Shown here: in pieces, positions 1 to 6,464 of the stretch
Layout of the letters: each line of letters opens with the position of its first letter
Numbering within the stretch: position 1 is the stretch's first letter
NCBI GenBank assembly: GCA_017441045.1
Contig: JAFSAK010000045.1
Location: 1-11,750, forward strand
From: Clostridia bacterium
Lineage (GTDB): Bacteria > Bacillota_A > Clostridia > Oscillospirales > Acutalibacteraceae
Direction of reading: 5' to 3'
Length of the DNA: 11,750 nt
The notes under the pieces: generated by a model
The model's database searches: none
What the model was told of the DNA's origin: nothing
What the model saw: the letters and a program-made list of their open reading frames with translations, nothing else
Program-made: the position numbers and the translations under genes

Positions 1-5
1 CGACA

Positions 6-34
6 TTGAAGCGGGCGGTCCTCTGTAATATTAT
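6..34 (+). promoter_or_regulatory. Candidate sigma-A promoter for rplS
   Basis: TTGAAG (6-11) and TATTAT (29-34) are separated by 17 bases. They match the -35 and -10 consensus at 4/6 and 5/6 positions. Transcription would begin near 41 and leave a leader of about 30 bases carrying the GGGAGG ribosome binding site at 59-64. The rest of 1-72 holds no recognisable gene: the three forward frames close at 7-9, 26-28 and 39-41, and none of the short tails (for example DIEAGGPL) is recognisable as the end of TrmD, the usual upstream neighbour. The stretch could also be the end of a longer rplS leader that starts outside the window. Confidence 0.35.
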
Positions 35-72
35 TGCATGAACGTCTCTAAAAGTCAGGGAGGAAAATTAGA

Positions 73-414
73 ATGGATGCAGTAAAAGAGTTGACCAAAG
101 ACATGCTTAAAGCAGATGCGCCCGAAATAATCATCGGTAGCACTGTTAAAGTTCATGTTAGAATCAAGGAAGGCGACAAAGAAAGAATTCAGATTTTTGA
201 AGGTACTGTGATTGCCAAAAATAATAGCGGTATTTCTGAAACCTTTACCGTTCGCCGTCTTTCTTACGGCGTAGGTGTTGAGCGTGTATTCCCCGTTCAT
301 TCACCCATCGTTGCTAAGGTAGAACTTGTAAGAAAAGGTAGAGTTCGCAGAGCTAAGCTTTACTATCTCCGTGATAGAGTTGGTAAGGCCGCTAAAGTTA
401 AGGAACTTATCTAA
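73..414 (+). CDS. rplS: 50S ribosomal protein L19
   Basis: This is large-subunit ribosomal protein L19, which sits at the interface of the two ribosomal subunits. The 113-residue length is normal for the family (about 113-120). The sequence shows the characteristic core: [12 protein letters not shown] around residues 38-49, then [17 protein letters not shown] at about 58-74, and the basic C-terminal segment [22 protein letters not shown] strong ribosome binding site, GGGAGGAAAA, precedes the ATG at the right distance. In Clostridia and Bacilli rplS normally closes the rpsP-rimM-trmD-rplS operon and is followed by lepB and/or rbgA, as here. A hairpin terminator follows directly, so L19 can be made in excess over the enzymes downstream. 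The identification is secure. Confidence 0.98.
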   Translation: MDAVKELTKDMLKADAPEIIIGSTVKVHVRIKEGDKERIQIFEGTVIAKNNSGISETFTVRRLSYGVGVERVFPVHSPIVAKVELVRKGRVRRAKLYYLRDRVGKAAKVKELI

Positions 415-424
415 CTGTAGGAAA

Positions 425-464
425 GGGGGACGGGGTGTAAACCTTGCCCCCCATTTTTCATTTT
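425..464 (+). terminator. Rho-independent terminator after rplS
   Basis: Bases 425-436 pair with 441-451. Five G-C pairs, one bulged A at 430, then C-G, two G-U pairs and a GGT/ACC top close a GTAA loop (437-440), which is a stable GNRA tetraloop. The hairpin is followed by CATTTTTCATTTT, a good U-tract. It separates rplS from lepB and probably lets only part of the transcription through. It also argues against a lepB start at the ATG at 371, because that reading would translate through the whole hairpin. Confidence 0.85.
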
Positions 465-469
465 ATAAT
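464..469 (+). promoter_or_regulatory. Possible -10 element for lepB operon
   Basis: A perfect TATAAT lies just after the rplS terminator U-tract and 13 bases before the lepB GTG codon at 482. No convincing -35 is present: the base 17 upstream falls inside the terminator hairpin (ACCTTG), and there is no TG extension. If it is used, transcripts would begin near 476, almost directly at the Shine-Dalgarno sequence. In this AT-rich gap the hexamer could also be chance. Confidence 0.3.
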
Positions 470-481
470 TACGGAATCGAG

Positions 482-1117
482 GTGATAGTTACGGATAAGG
501 AAAATAAAGAGGAGCAATTATTTGATTATTCTGCTGCAGCCGAAGAGAAGATGACTCCTATGAAGAAGGAAATTTTCGAGTGGCTTGATGTAGTTATTTC
601 TGCCATAATTGTTGTTGTGATTACCTTCACTTTTGTTTTTAGAATTGCTACTATTGACGGCGATTCTATGCAAAATACCCTTCACGAAGGCGAAAAGGTA
701 ATAATTACCAATATGTTTTATGAACCGCAGGTTAACGATATCGTTGTAATTTCCCGTAATGCCGAAAATATGGTTGGGGAAGATAGCGAGGATAAACTTC
801 CCATCATAAAGCGCGTAATTGCGGTAGAAGGGCAGACCGTTGATATTGATTTTAATAAAGGAATAGTATATGTTGACGGCGAAGCAATTGATGATTCCTA
901 TGCAAAAACCCCAACGAATCTTTCCTATAACGATGGAGTTAAATTCCCCGTAAAAGTACCCGAAAACTGCGTGTTTGTTTTGGGTGATAACCGTAATGAT
1001 TCACTTGATAGTCGCTCCGCCAAAATCGGTAAAAACGGAATGGTAGATGAGCGTTATATTTTAGGAAAAACTATTTTAAGAATTTATCCCTTCGATAAAG
1101 TAGGAGGTTTAGAGTAA
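482..1117 (+). CDS. lepB: Signal peptidase I (type I, S26 family)
   Basis: This membrane-bound serine protease removes signal peptides from exported proteins. Numbered from the GTG at 482 (211 residues), it has an acidic cytoplasmic start, one membrane segment at about 34-53 (WLDVVISAIIVVVITFTFVF), the nucleophile Ser62 in GDSMQNTL, the general-base Lys110 in IIKRVIAVEG, and the family box GDNRNDSLDSR at 168-178. It is a short single-span enzyme of the Gram-positive SipS type. The start is uncertain. GTG at 482 is the only ATG, GTG or TTG in frame between the rplS terminator and ATG 551, but it has only a weak GGA upstream. The best ribosome binding site, GAGGTGAT (479-486), points to an in-frame ACG at 491. 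ATG at 371 lies inside rplS before the terminator and is unlikely. The stop overlaps the rbgA start by one base, so the two are coupled. Confidence 0.95.
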   Translation: MIVTDKENKEEQLFDYSAAAEEKMTPMKKEIFEWLDVVISAIIVVVITFTFVFRIATIDGDSMQNTLHEGEKVIITNMFYEPQVNDIVVISRNAENMVGEDSEDKLPIIKRVIAVEGQTVDIDFNKGIVYVDGEAIDDSYAKTPTNLSYNDGVKFPVKVPENCVFVLGDNRNDSLDSRSAKIGKNGMVDERYILGKTILRIYPFDKVGGLE

Positions 1118-1983
1118 TGAGCAATTCGCAAACTATTCAGTGGTTTCCGGGGCATATGGCGAAAACCCGCCGTAAAATAACCGAACAACTGAAAATCATA
1201 GATGCGGTTGCCGAAATAGTTGATGCAAGAATACCCGTCAGCAGCCGCAATCCGGAACTGGCGGGTATTATTTCAGGCAAACCACATATAATTTTGCTGA
1301 ATAAATGCGATATGGCAGATCCCGGCGCCACTGCAAAATGGATAGAATATTATAAAAAGAGCGGCCTTATCGCTATTTCTGTGGACTGTAAAAGCGGTAA
1401 GGGAATTGGTGGATTTAAGGATGCTGTAAAAACTGTTTTGGCAGATAAACTTATTTCATATAAAGAAAAAGGTATGGTGGGAAAACCTCTTCGCGTTATG
1501 GCGGTGGGAATTCCGAATGTTGGCAAATCGTCATTTATAAACCGAATAGCCGGTAACTCCAGAGCCAAGGTAGAAAACCGTCCGGGTGTTACAAGGGGAA
1601 ACCAATGGTTTACCGTTGATAAAGAACTCGAACTTTTGGATACTCCGGGTGTTTTATGGCCGAAATTTGAGGATGAAACCGTAGGCGAGCATCTCGCTTT
1701 TACAGGCGCCGTCACCGATAGAATTATTGATACGGAACTTCTTGCTATGCGGCTTTTGGAGATATTGGCAAGGGATTATCCCCATTTGCTTACCAAACGT
1801 TATAATATAACCGAATTTCCCGAAGAATCCTACGATTTGCTTTGCGCCATAGGTAAAAAGCGCGGTATGATGATAAAGGGCGGAGAGGTTGATAGTGAGA
1901 GGGCGGCCAATATGGTGCTCGAAGAATTCCGTACTAATAAAATCGGTTTTATAACACTTGAAAGGGTAGAAAATAATGCCTGA
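1117..1983 (+). CDS. rbgA: Ribosome biogenesis GTPase RbgA (YlqF)
   Basis: RbgA is a GTPase needed for late assembly of the 50S subunit in Firmicutes; in Bacillus it promotes incorporation of late ribosomal proteins such as L16. The 288-residue sequence shows the diagnostic circular permutation of GTPase motifs: G4 NKCD at 62-65, then G5 near SVDCKSGKG (89-97), then G1 GIPNVGKSS (131-139), the G2 region PGVTRG (156-161) and G3 DTPG at 175-178. The N-terminus IQWFPGHMAKTRR is the family signature. The C-terminal 100 residues form the usual helical RNA-contact domain. The ATG overlaps the lepB stop (TAATG) and has GGAGG upstream at 1102-1106. The gene overlaps rnhB by eight bases. Its placement next to rplS and rnhB is conserved in Gram-positive bacteria. 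Confidence 0.97.
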   Translation: MSNSQTIQWFPGHMAKTRRKITEQLKIIDAVAEIVDARIPVSSRNPELAGIISGKPHIILLNKCDMADPGATAKWIEYYKKSGLIAISVDCKSGKGIGGFKDAVKTVLADKLISYKEKGMVGKPLRVMAVGIPNVGKSSFINRIAGNSRAKVENRPGVTRGNQWFTVDKELELLDTPGVLWPKFEDETVGEHLAFTGAVTDRIIDTELLAMRLLEILARDYPHLLTKRYNITEFPEESYDLLCAIGKKRGMMIKGGEVDSERAANMVLEEFRTNKIGFITLERVENNA

Positions 1984-2575
1984 TTTAAGCATAGAAAAAG
2001 AGGTCGCTCTTTCGGGATATAAATATATCTGCGGAGTTGATGAAGCTGGCAGAGGCCCCCTTGCAGGACCCGTTTGCGCCGCTGCGGTAATTTTACCCGA
2101 AAACTGCGAAATAGAGGGACTTAATGATTCCAAAAAACTTTCCGAAAAGAAAAGGGAAGCGCTTTTTGATGTTATAAAGGAAAAAGCTGTAGCGTATAGC
2201 ATTTGTTACGGAACTTTAGAGGAAATAGAGGAATTTAATATCCTTGAAGCTACATATATAGCTATGAATAGGGCTATTGATTCTTTAGGTACACCCGCAG
2301 ATTATGCTTTAATTGACGGTAACCGCGAGCCCAAAGGAATAAAAATTCCTTGCCTTACCGTTATAAAAGGCAATGCAAAATCTTCGAGCATTGCCGCCGC
2401 ATCAATTCTTGCTAAGGTTACCCGTGACCGACTTATGATGGAATATGATAAAAAGTATCCGCAGTATCAGTTTGCAAAGCATAAAGGTTACGGAACGAAG
2501 ATACATTACGAAGCCATTAAGGAACACGGCATCTGCGAAATTCACCGCCGTTCATTTTTGAAAAATGTTCTTTAA
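1976..2575 (+). CDS. rnhB: Ribonuclease HII
   Basis: RNase HII cleaves the RNA strand of RNA-DNA hybrids and starts the removal of single ribonucleotides from DNA. The 199-residue length is standard for a compact bacterial RNase HII. The catalytic set is visible: Asp22 and Glu23 in GVDEAGRGPLAGP, Asp114 in ALIDGN, and Asp151 in SILAKVTRDRLM. The LNDSKKL motif (49-55) and the C-terminal HKGYGTKIHYEAIKEHG segment are also typical. The ATG lies inside the end of rbgA with GAAAGGG (1959-1966) upstream, indicating translational coupling. The last 11 bases overlap the next gene. The family is certain; no missing residues were seen. Confidence 0.97.
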   Translation: MPDLSIEKEVALSGYKYICGVDEAGRGPLAGPVCAAAVILPENCEIEGLNDSKKLSEKKREALFDVIKEKAVAYSICYGTLEEIEEFNILEATYIAMNRAIDSLGTPADYALIDGNREPKGIKIPCLTVIKGNAKSSSIAAASILAKVTRDRLMMEYDKKYPQYQFAKHKGYGTKIHYEAIKEHGICEIHRRSFLKNVL

Positions 2576-2939
2576 TGAGAAAAGTCCTTTAGAAATCGGA
2601 AAAAAGGGCGAAAAATTGGTTGCGGATTACCTTAAAACTCGCGGATTTACCGTTATTAAAAGGAATTATAAAGACCGCTACGGCGAAGTGGATATAATAG
2701 CAGAGGACCATAAAAATCTGGTTTTTATTGAGGTTAAAACCCGTAGTGAAAACGCCATTGTAAGCGGAATTGATGCTATTGATGAAAAGAAGAAGCGGCT
2801 TATTAAAAACGAGGCCGTAATGTTTACAAAGCGCCTCAAAACCGAGTTGGAACCGCGGGTGGATGTGGCGGAAGTTATAGTCGGCGAAAAAGACGGGAAA
2901 GAAATATGGAAGTTAAATTACATTAAAAACGCTTATTAA
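2565..2939 (+). CDS. yraN: YraN/UPF0102 family protein (nuclease fold)
   Basis: This is a 124-residue protein of the YraN/UPF0102 family, whose cellular role is not settled. The fold resembles PD-(D/E)XK nucleases such as Holliday junction resolvases. The family blocks are clear: GKKGEKLVADYLKTRGF at about 12-28, IKRNYKDRYGEVDIIAED with the acidic GEVD, then LVFIEVKTRS carrying the E-x-K of the putative active site. The start ATG lies within the rnhB 3' end with no strong ribosome binding site (the upstream bases are TTTTTGAAAA), so translation probably depends on ribosomes finishing rnhB. The rnhB-yraN pair is conserved in many bacteria and hints at a nucleic-acid maintenance role, which remains an inference. 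Confidence 0.9.
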   Translation: MFFNEKSPLEIGKKGEKLVADYLKTRGFTVIKRNYKDRYGEVDIIAEDHKNLVFIEVKTRSENAIVSGIDAIDEKKKRLIKNEAVMFTKRLKTELEPRVDVAEVIVGEKDGKEIWKLNYIKNAY

Positions 2940-2963
2940 TTTAAGAAACAAAAGGGTGATTTA

Positions 2964-3812
2964 ATGAAATATTTTGACCTTCATTGCGATACGCCGTACC
3001 GAATGTACGAAGAAAATCTTAATTTTAATTCTCAAAAACTATCCGTAAATTCGGGAGAGAATATTTTTGATGAATATTATCAGTGCTTTGCGGTATGGAT
3101 TAGGGATGACCTTGAAAATCCCTTTAAAAAATATAGGGCAACCATCGAAAATTTTAAAGATAAATTTCATAAAAGCGACAGTAAAATTAAACCTGTTTTC
3201 ACCGTCGAAGGCGGCGCCGTGATAGAAGGCAATATAGAAAATCTTTACCATCTTAAAAATGACGGTATAAGCGCCTTAACACTTACTTGGAACGGCCAAA
3301 ATTCTATTGCTTCGGGCGTGGATTATAATGGTGGAATAACGGATTTCGGCAAGGAAACCGTAAGAACTATGAACAACCTTAAAATTGCCTGCGATTTATC
3401 ACATCTTAATCGTGAAAGTTTTTTCGGCGCTTTAGAAGAAGCCGAGTTTCCTATAGCTACCCATAGTTGCTTTTATGATATTAATCCTCATAAAAGGAAC
3501 CTCACCCTTGATCAAATTAAAGAACTTGCCGCAAAAAACGGCATTATGGGGCTTTGTTTTTACCCGCAGTTTTTAGGTGAGGGTAACGCGTTTGAAAATA
3601 TTTATAAACACCTGTTTTATATGCTGGATAAGGGATATGAAAACCATATTGCTATGGGCTCGGATTTTGATGGAGCGGATATGGATAAAAGGTTATGCAA
3701 AGCATCAGATGTAGAGGGCCTTTACGCGTTTTTAAACACGAAAGGTATAGATAATAAAACTCTCGATAAAATTTTCTTTCTGAATTCGAAAAAATTCTTC
3801 GAGAAAGTTTGA
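2964..3812 (+). CDS. Membrane dipeptidase family (peptidase M19)
   Basis: This is a zinc-dependent dipeptidase of the M19 (renal dipeptidase) family, which hydrolyses dipeptides including ones with D-residues at the C-terminal position. It is a TIM-barrel amidohydrolase relative. The metal ligands can be placed: His7 and Asp9 in FDLHCDTP, Glu82 in TVEGG, His147 in DLSHLN, His167 in ATHSCFYDINPHKRNL, and Asp234 in MGSDFDG. At 282 residues it is slightly shorter than typical members (about 310-370). No signal peptide or membrane segment is visible, so it is probably cytoplasmic, as most bacterial versions are. It starts 25 bases after yraN with AAGGGTGAT as ribosome binding site and likely closes the lepB operon. 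Substrate is unknown; peptidoglycan or dietary peptides are both possible. Confidence 0.92.
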   Translation: MKYFDLHCDTPYRMYEENLNFNSQKLSVNSGENIFDEYYQCFAVWIRDDLENPFKKYRATIENFKDKFHKSDSKIKPVFTVEGGAVIEGNIENLYHLKNDGISALTLTWNGQNSIASGVDYNGGITDFGKETVRTMNNLKIACDLSHLNRESFFGALEEAEFPIATHSCFYDINPHKRNLTLDQIKELAAKNGIMGLCFYPQFLGEGNAFENIYKHLFYMLDKGYENHIAMGSDFDGADMDKRLCKASDVEGLYAFLNTKGIDNKTLDKIFFLNSKKFFEKV

Positions 3813-3837
3813 CAAAACAGACAGTATAATGTAAAAT
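3809..3837 (+). promoter_or_regulatory. Sigma-A promoter for thrC
   Basis: A perfect -35 box TTGACA (3809-3814), a 17-base spacer and TAAAAT (3832-3837, 5/6 match) form the best promoter in the window. The TGA stop codon of the dipeptidase gene is part of the -35 box. Transcription should begin about 3844, giving a leader of roughly 35 bases, too short for a T-box or an attenuator. A second TATAAT at 3825-3830 is badly spaced (10 bases) from the same -35. Confidence 0.8.
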
Positions 3838-3878
3838 ATACTGATATATAAGATATCGCTTCCCAGGGAGGAAAAATA

Positions 3879-5363
3879 ATGGAATATGTAAGCACAAGAG
3901 ATAAATCTGTAAAGGTTACCGCCGCCCGCGCCATTGCGCAGGGAATTTCGGTTGAGGGTGGACTTTTTGTACCCGATACCTTTCCCGCTTTAACCGATGC
4001 GGATTTTAAAGATATTGCTAAACTTGATTATATCGGCCGCGCCGAATATGTTTTGAAATATTTCCTTAACGATTTTACCGCAGATGAGGTTAAATACTGT
4101 GTTAAGGGCGCATATACGGGTAGTTTTGATGATGAAAATCCCGCGCCTATTTCGGTGCTCGGTGATGGAGTTAATATTCTTGAACTTTGGCACGGTCCTA
4201 CCTGTGCATTTAAGGATTTGGCCCTTCAACTTCTCCCTTATCTTCTCACAACCTCCGCTAAAAAAGTTTCCGAAGGTAAAAAGACGGTTATTCTCGTTGC
4301 TACCTCGGGTGATACGGGTAAGGCCGCATTAGAGGGATTTAAGGATGTTCCCGATACCGAGATAATTGTTTTCTACCCAAGCGAAGGTGTAAGCCCAATG
4401 CAGAAATTGCAGATGGCTTCCCAAAAGGGTGAAAATGTTCACGTTTGCGCCATTGTCGGAAATTTTGACGATGCACAAACAGGCGTTAAGAAAATATTTA
4501 CCGATAATGAAATCAAGGCAAAACTTGAAGAAAATAATATGCAGTTTTCATCTGCAAATTCAATTAACTGGGGTCGCCTTGCTCCCCAAATTGTTTACTA
4601 TGTTTCGGCGTGTTGCGATATGCTCGCCAAGGGCGATGACTTGAGCGAGGGCTTTAATGTGGTTGTTCCTACCGGCAACTTCGGCAATATCCTTGCCGCT
4701 TATTATGCTAAAAAAATGGGTGTTCCCGTTAATAAACTTATCTGCGCTTCAAATGCAAATAATGTTTTGACTGATTTTATTAAGACAGGCACCTATGACC
4801 GTAACCGCGATTTTTATACTACAATTTCACCCTCAATGGATATTCTTATCTCCAGCAACCTTGAAAGAATGCTTTTTGAACTTTCAAACTGCGATGATAA
4901 GTGCGTTGCAGCAATGCAGAATGACTTATCAAAAAATGGAAAGTTTACCGTAAGTAAAGAAATTTTCAATAAGCTTTCATCGCTTTTCTGGGCCGAGAGC
5001 TGCAATGATGAGGAAACGGTTTCCACCATCAAAGAAACCTTTGAGGATTTCGGTTATCTTCTTGATACACATACCGCAGTTGCCGTTAATGTTTACAATA
5101 AGTATAAAGATACAACGGGCGACTTAAGACCTACCCTCATCGCTTCAACCGCTTCGCCTTATAAGTTTGTAAAGAGCGTTCTTTCTGCAGTCAGCGGGGA
5201 AGAGGGCAAGGATGAATTTGATAATGTGAGAGTTCTATCCACCGTTACAAATACCGAAATTCCTACTCCCATAGCAGAACTTGAAAATGCCGCCGTAAGA
5301 TTTACCGATATATACGAGAAAAGCGATATGTATAAAGCGGTATGCGATTCTCTTAAAATCTAA
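3879..5363 (+). CDS. thrC: Threonine synthase
   Basis: Threonine synthase converts O-phosphohomoserine to threonine and phosphate using pyridoxal phosphate, the last step of threonine synthesis in the cytoplasm. The 494-residue length matches the long subfamily (about 450-515). The N-terminus MEYVSTRD and EGGLFVPD (26-33) are typical. The PLP-binding lysine is Lys112 in WHGPTCAFKDLALQ, and the phosphate-cup segment ATSGDTGKAALEGF begins at 141. VVPTGNFGNILAAYYAKKMG is the expected later motif. The ribosome binding site GGGAGG (3867-3872) stands before the ATG. It is transcribed alone from its own promoter, apart from hom and thrB, and ends at a bidirectional hairpin. No feedback or riboswitch element is visible upstream. 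Confidence 0.97.
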   Translation: MEYVSTRDKSVKVTAARAIAQGISVEGGLFVPDTFPALTDADFKDIAKLDYIGRAEYVLKYFLNDFTADEVKYCVKGAYTGSFDDENPAPISVLGDGVNILELWHGPTCAFKDLALQLLPYLLTTSAKKVSEGKKTVILVATSGDTGKAALEGFKDVPDTEIIVFYPSEGVSPMQKLQMASQKGENVHVCAIVGNFDDAQTGVKKIFTDNEIKAKLEENNMQFSSANSINWGRLAPQIVYYVSACCDMLAKGDDLSEGFNVVVPTGNFGNILAAYYAKKMGVPVNKLICASNANNVLTDFIKTGTYDRNRDFYTTISPSMDILISSNLERMLFELSNCDDKCVAAMQNDLSKNGKFTVSKEIFNKLSSLFWAESCNDEETVSTIKETFEDFGYLLDTHTAVAVNVYNKYKDTTGDLRPTLIASTASPYKFVKSVLSAVSGEEGKDEFDNVRVLSTVTNTEIPTPIAELENAAVRFTDIYEKSDMYKAVCDSLKI

Positions 5364-5371
5364 AATTTGCA

Positions 5372-5413
5372 AAATAAAAAATAATATCCGACCCCGATAG
5401 GTCGGATATTATT
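5372..5413. terminator. Bidirectional terminator between thrC and DUF1540 gene
   Basis: Bases 5380-5393 pair perfectly with 5400-5413 (14 pairs) around a six-base loop CCGATA. On the minus strand the hairpin is followed by TTTTTATTTT (complement of 5370-5379), an excellent U-tract for the DUF1540 transcript. On the plus strand the tail is weaker, with TATTATT inside the stem and then GCGAG, but the stem should still stop thrC transcripts. It lies between two convergent genes, as expected for a shared terminator. Confidence 0.85.
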
Positions 5414-5420
5414 GCGAGTA

Positions 5421-5588
5421 TTACTGTTTTGCTTCGAAGGTGTCGCAGCAGGTTTCAGAGTGGGTACAAGCGGTGCTGTTACCAACGCTGATTTTGCCGG
5501 CCTTGCAGCTATCATTTTGTGTGTGATAAACGCAGTTTTTAACAGAACAGTGGATACAAGTTTCGGTTTTACAATCAGACATATTCAT
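5421..5588 (-). CDS. DUF1540 small cysteine-rich protein
   Basis: A 55-residue protein with eight cysteines (6, 11, 14, 19, 28, 41, 47, 48) reads on the minus strand. Its centre, CSVKNCVYHTQNDSC (14-28), followed by KAGKISVGN and ending in CCDTF, matches the DUF1540 family pattern of C-x4-C plus a later C and a final C-x-TF. Such proteins are common in Clostridia and presumably bind metal; their role is not established. The ATG at 5588 is preceded by a clear AAAGGAAA ribosome binding site, and a terminator follows two codons' distance after the stop, so this is a complete single-gene unit. A second in-frame ATG lies two codons downstream (5582). The plus-strand frame over the same bases shows no family features and lacks a good ribosome binding site. 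Confidence 0.88.
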   Translation of the reverse strand: MNMSDCKTETCIHCSVKNCVYHTQNDSCKAGKISVGNSTACTHSETCCDTFEAKQ

Positions 5589-5685
5589 AATTCACATTTC
5601 CTTTCCGGCTTTTCGCCATATTTATTATTTGCAAAAAGTCGGTCTTTATTCTTTAAATAAAATTTGAAAGAAAGGGGCGAGTTTA

Positions 5686-6375
5686 GTGAATTTATTTGCG
5701 CTTTCGGATTTACATCTTTCCTTTGGCAGTGAAAAACCTATGGATATTTTCGGCGGATGGGCAAACTATACCGATAGAATTAAAGCCAATTGGTCACGGC
5801 TCGTCGGTGAAGATGATATAGTCGTTATTCCGGGTGATATTTCATGGGCAATTAATTTTGATGAAGCAAGGCCCGATTTTGAGTTCATAAACGCATTAAA
5901 AGGGCGAAAAATAATATTAAAAGGAAATCACGATTATTGGTGGCAAACCGTTAAAAAAATAAATGACTTTTTAAATAAAAATAAATTTGATACAATTTCT
6001 CTCGTTCATAATAGCTGTATCCCCGTAGGTGACTCGGCCGTTTGCGGTACTCGTGGTTGGCTTTACGACGGAAGCGGGGAACAGGATAGCAAGGTTATAG
6101 CAAGGGAGTGCGGCCGTCTTAAAAAATCCATAGAAGAAGCGCTTTCACTTTCTAAAAAACCTATTGTCTTTTTACATTATCCCCCTGTTTACAATAATAT
6201 TGTATGCGAAGAGATTTTTGCCATAATTAAGCAATACGGTATAACAGATGTTTATTATGGGCATATTCACGGCGCAGGACTTAATAATTCCCAAAATGAG
6301 TACGATGGGGTTAAATTGCATCTGGTTTCCTGCGATTGCGTGGATTTTACACCCGTATTTGTAACAAAATTTTAA
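5686..6375 (+). CDS. Calcineurin-like metallophosphoesterase (COG1768 type)
   Basis: This is a predicted two-metal phosphoesterase of 229 residues. All signature blocks are present: DLH (Asp8, His10), GDISW (Asp51), GNHDYWW (Asn81, His82), His164 in FLHYPP, and GHIHG (His193, His195). The tryptophan-rich forms GDISWAINFDEA and GNHDYWW, and the GTRGWLYDG block (121-129), resemble the COG1768 group of predicted phosphohydrolases, whose substrate is unknown to me. The start is GTG with GAAAGGGG upstream at 5671-5678; an in-frame ATG is found only at residue 19, after the DLH motif, which would remove a metal ligand, so GTG is correct. No signal peptide is seen. It is divergent from the DUF1540 gene across a 97-base gap. 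Confidence 0.9.
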   Translation: MNLFALSDLHLSFGSEKPMDIFGGWANYTDRIKANWSRLVGEDDIVVIPGDISWAINFDEARPDFEFINALKGRKIILKGNHDYWWQTVKKINDFLNKNKFDTISLVHNSCIPVGDSAVCGTRGWLYDGSGEQDSKVIARECGRLKKSIEEALSLSKKPIVFLHYPPVYNNIVCEEIFAIIKQYGITDVYYGHIHGAGLNNSQNEYDGVKLHLVSCDCVDFTPVFVTKF

Positions 6376-6390
6376 AAATTGTTAAAATAT

Positions 6391-6410
6391 AGTAGAAATA
6401 TTATTCTACT
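6391..6410. repeat. Inverted repeat over the tig promoter
   Basis: AGTAGAA (6391-6397) and TTCTACT (6404-6410) form a perfect 7-bp inverted repeat around ATATTA. It covers the -35 and spacer of the tig promoter and could be an operator for a dimeric regulator. As RNA it would be a weak, AT-rich hairpin without a following U-run, so it is a poor terminator for the metallophosphoesterase gene. Confidence 0.5.
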
Positions 6411-6421
6411 TGTGATATAAT
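6393..6421 (+). promoter_or_regulatory. Extended -10 promoter for tig-clpP-clpX
   Basis: TGATATAAT (6413-6421) is a perfect extended -10 element (TG-n-TATAAT). Seventeen bases upstream of the TATAAT, TAGAAA (6393-6398) matches the -35 consensus at 4/6. Transcription would start near 6428, about 37 bases before the tig ATG. A perfect inverted repeat overlaps the -35 and spacer. Confidence 0.7.
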
Positions 6422-6464
6422 AATTTAAATTTGGCGTGTGATCGCGCTAAACGGAGGTATAAAA

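Noticed and set aside
371..481. Upstream ATG at 371 as the lepB start
   Set aside because: It lies within rplS and the extra residues would be read through the G/C hairpin terminator; they are not hydrophobic and have no LepB character.
1654..2202. 182-residue minus-strand frame across rbgA and rnhB
   Set aside because: It overlaps two certain genes with full catalytic motifs and shows no family features; it is a mirror frame.
3815..3830. TATAAT at 3825 as the thrC -10 box
   Set aside because: It is only 10 bases from TTGACA; TAAAAT at 3832 has the correct 17-base spacing.
5412..5660. Plus-strand 82-residue frame opposite the DUF1540 gene
   Set aside because: It is the complement of a well-supported cysteine-rich gene with its own ribosome binding site and terminator, and it starts inside the terminator stem.
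6438..6464. GTG at 6438 as the trigger factor start
   Set aside because: The nine extra codons include the GGAGG ribosome binding site of the ATG at 6465, and trigger factors start close to this ATG.
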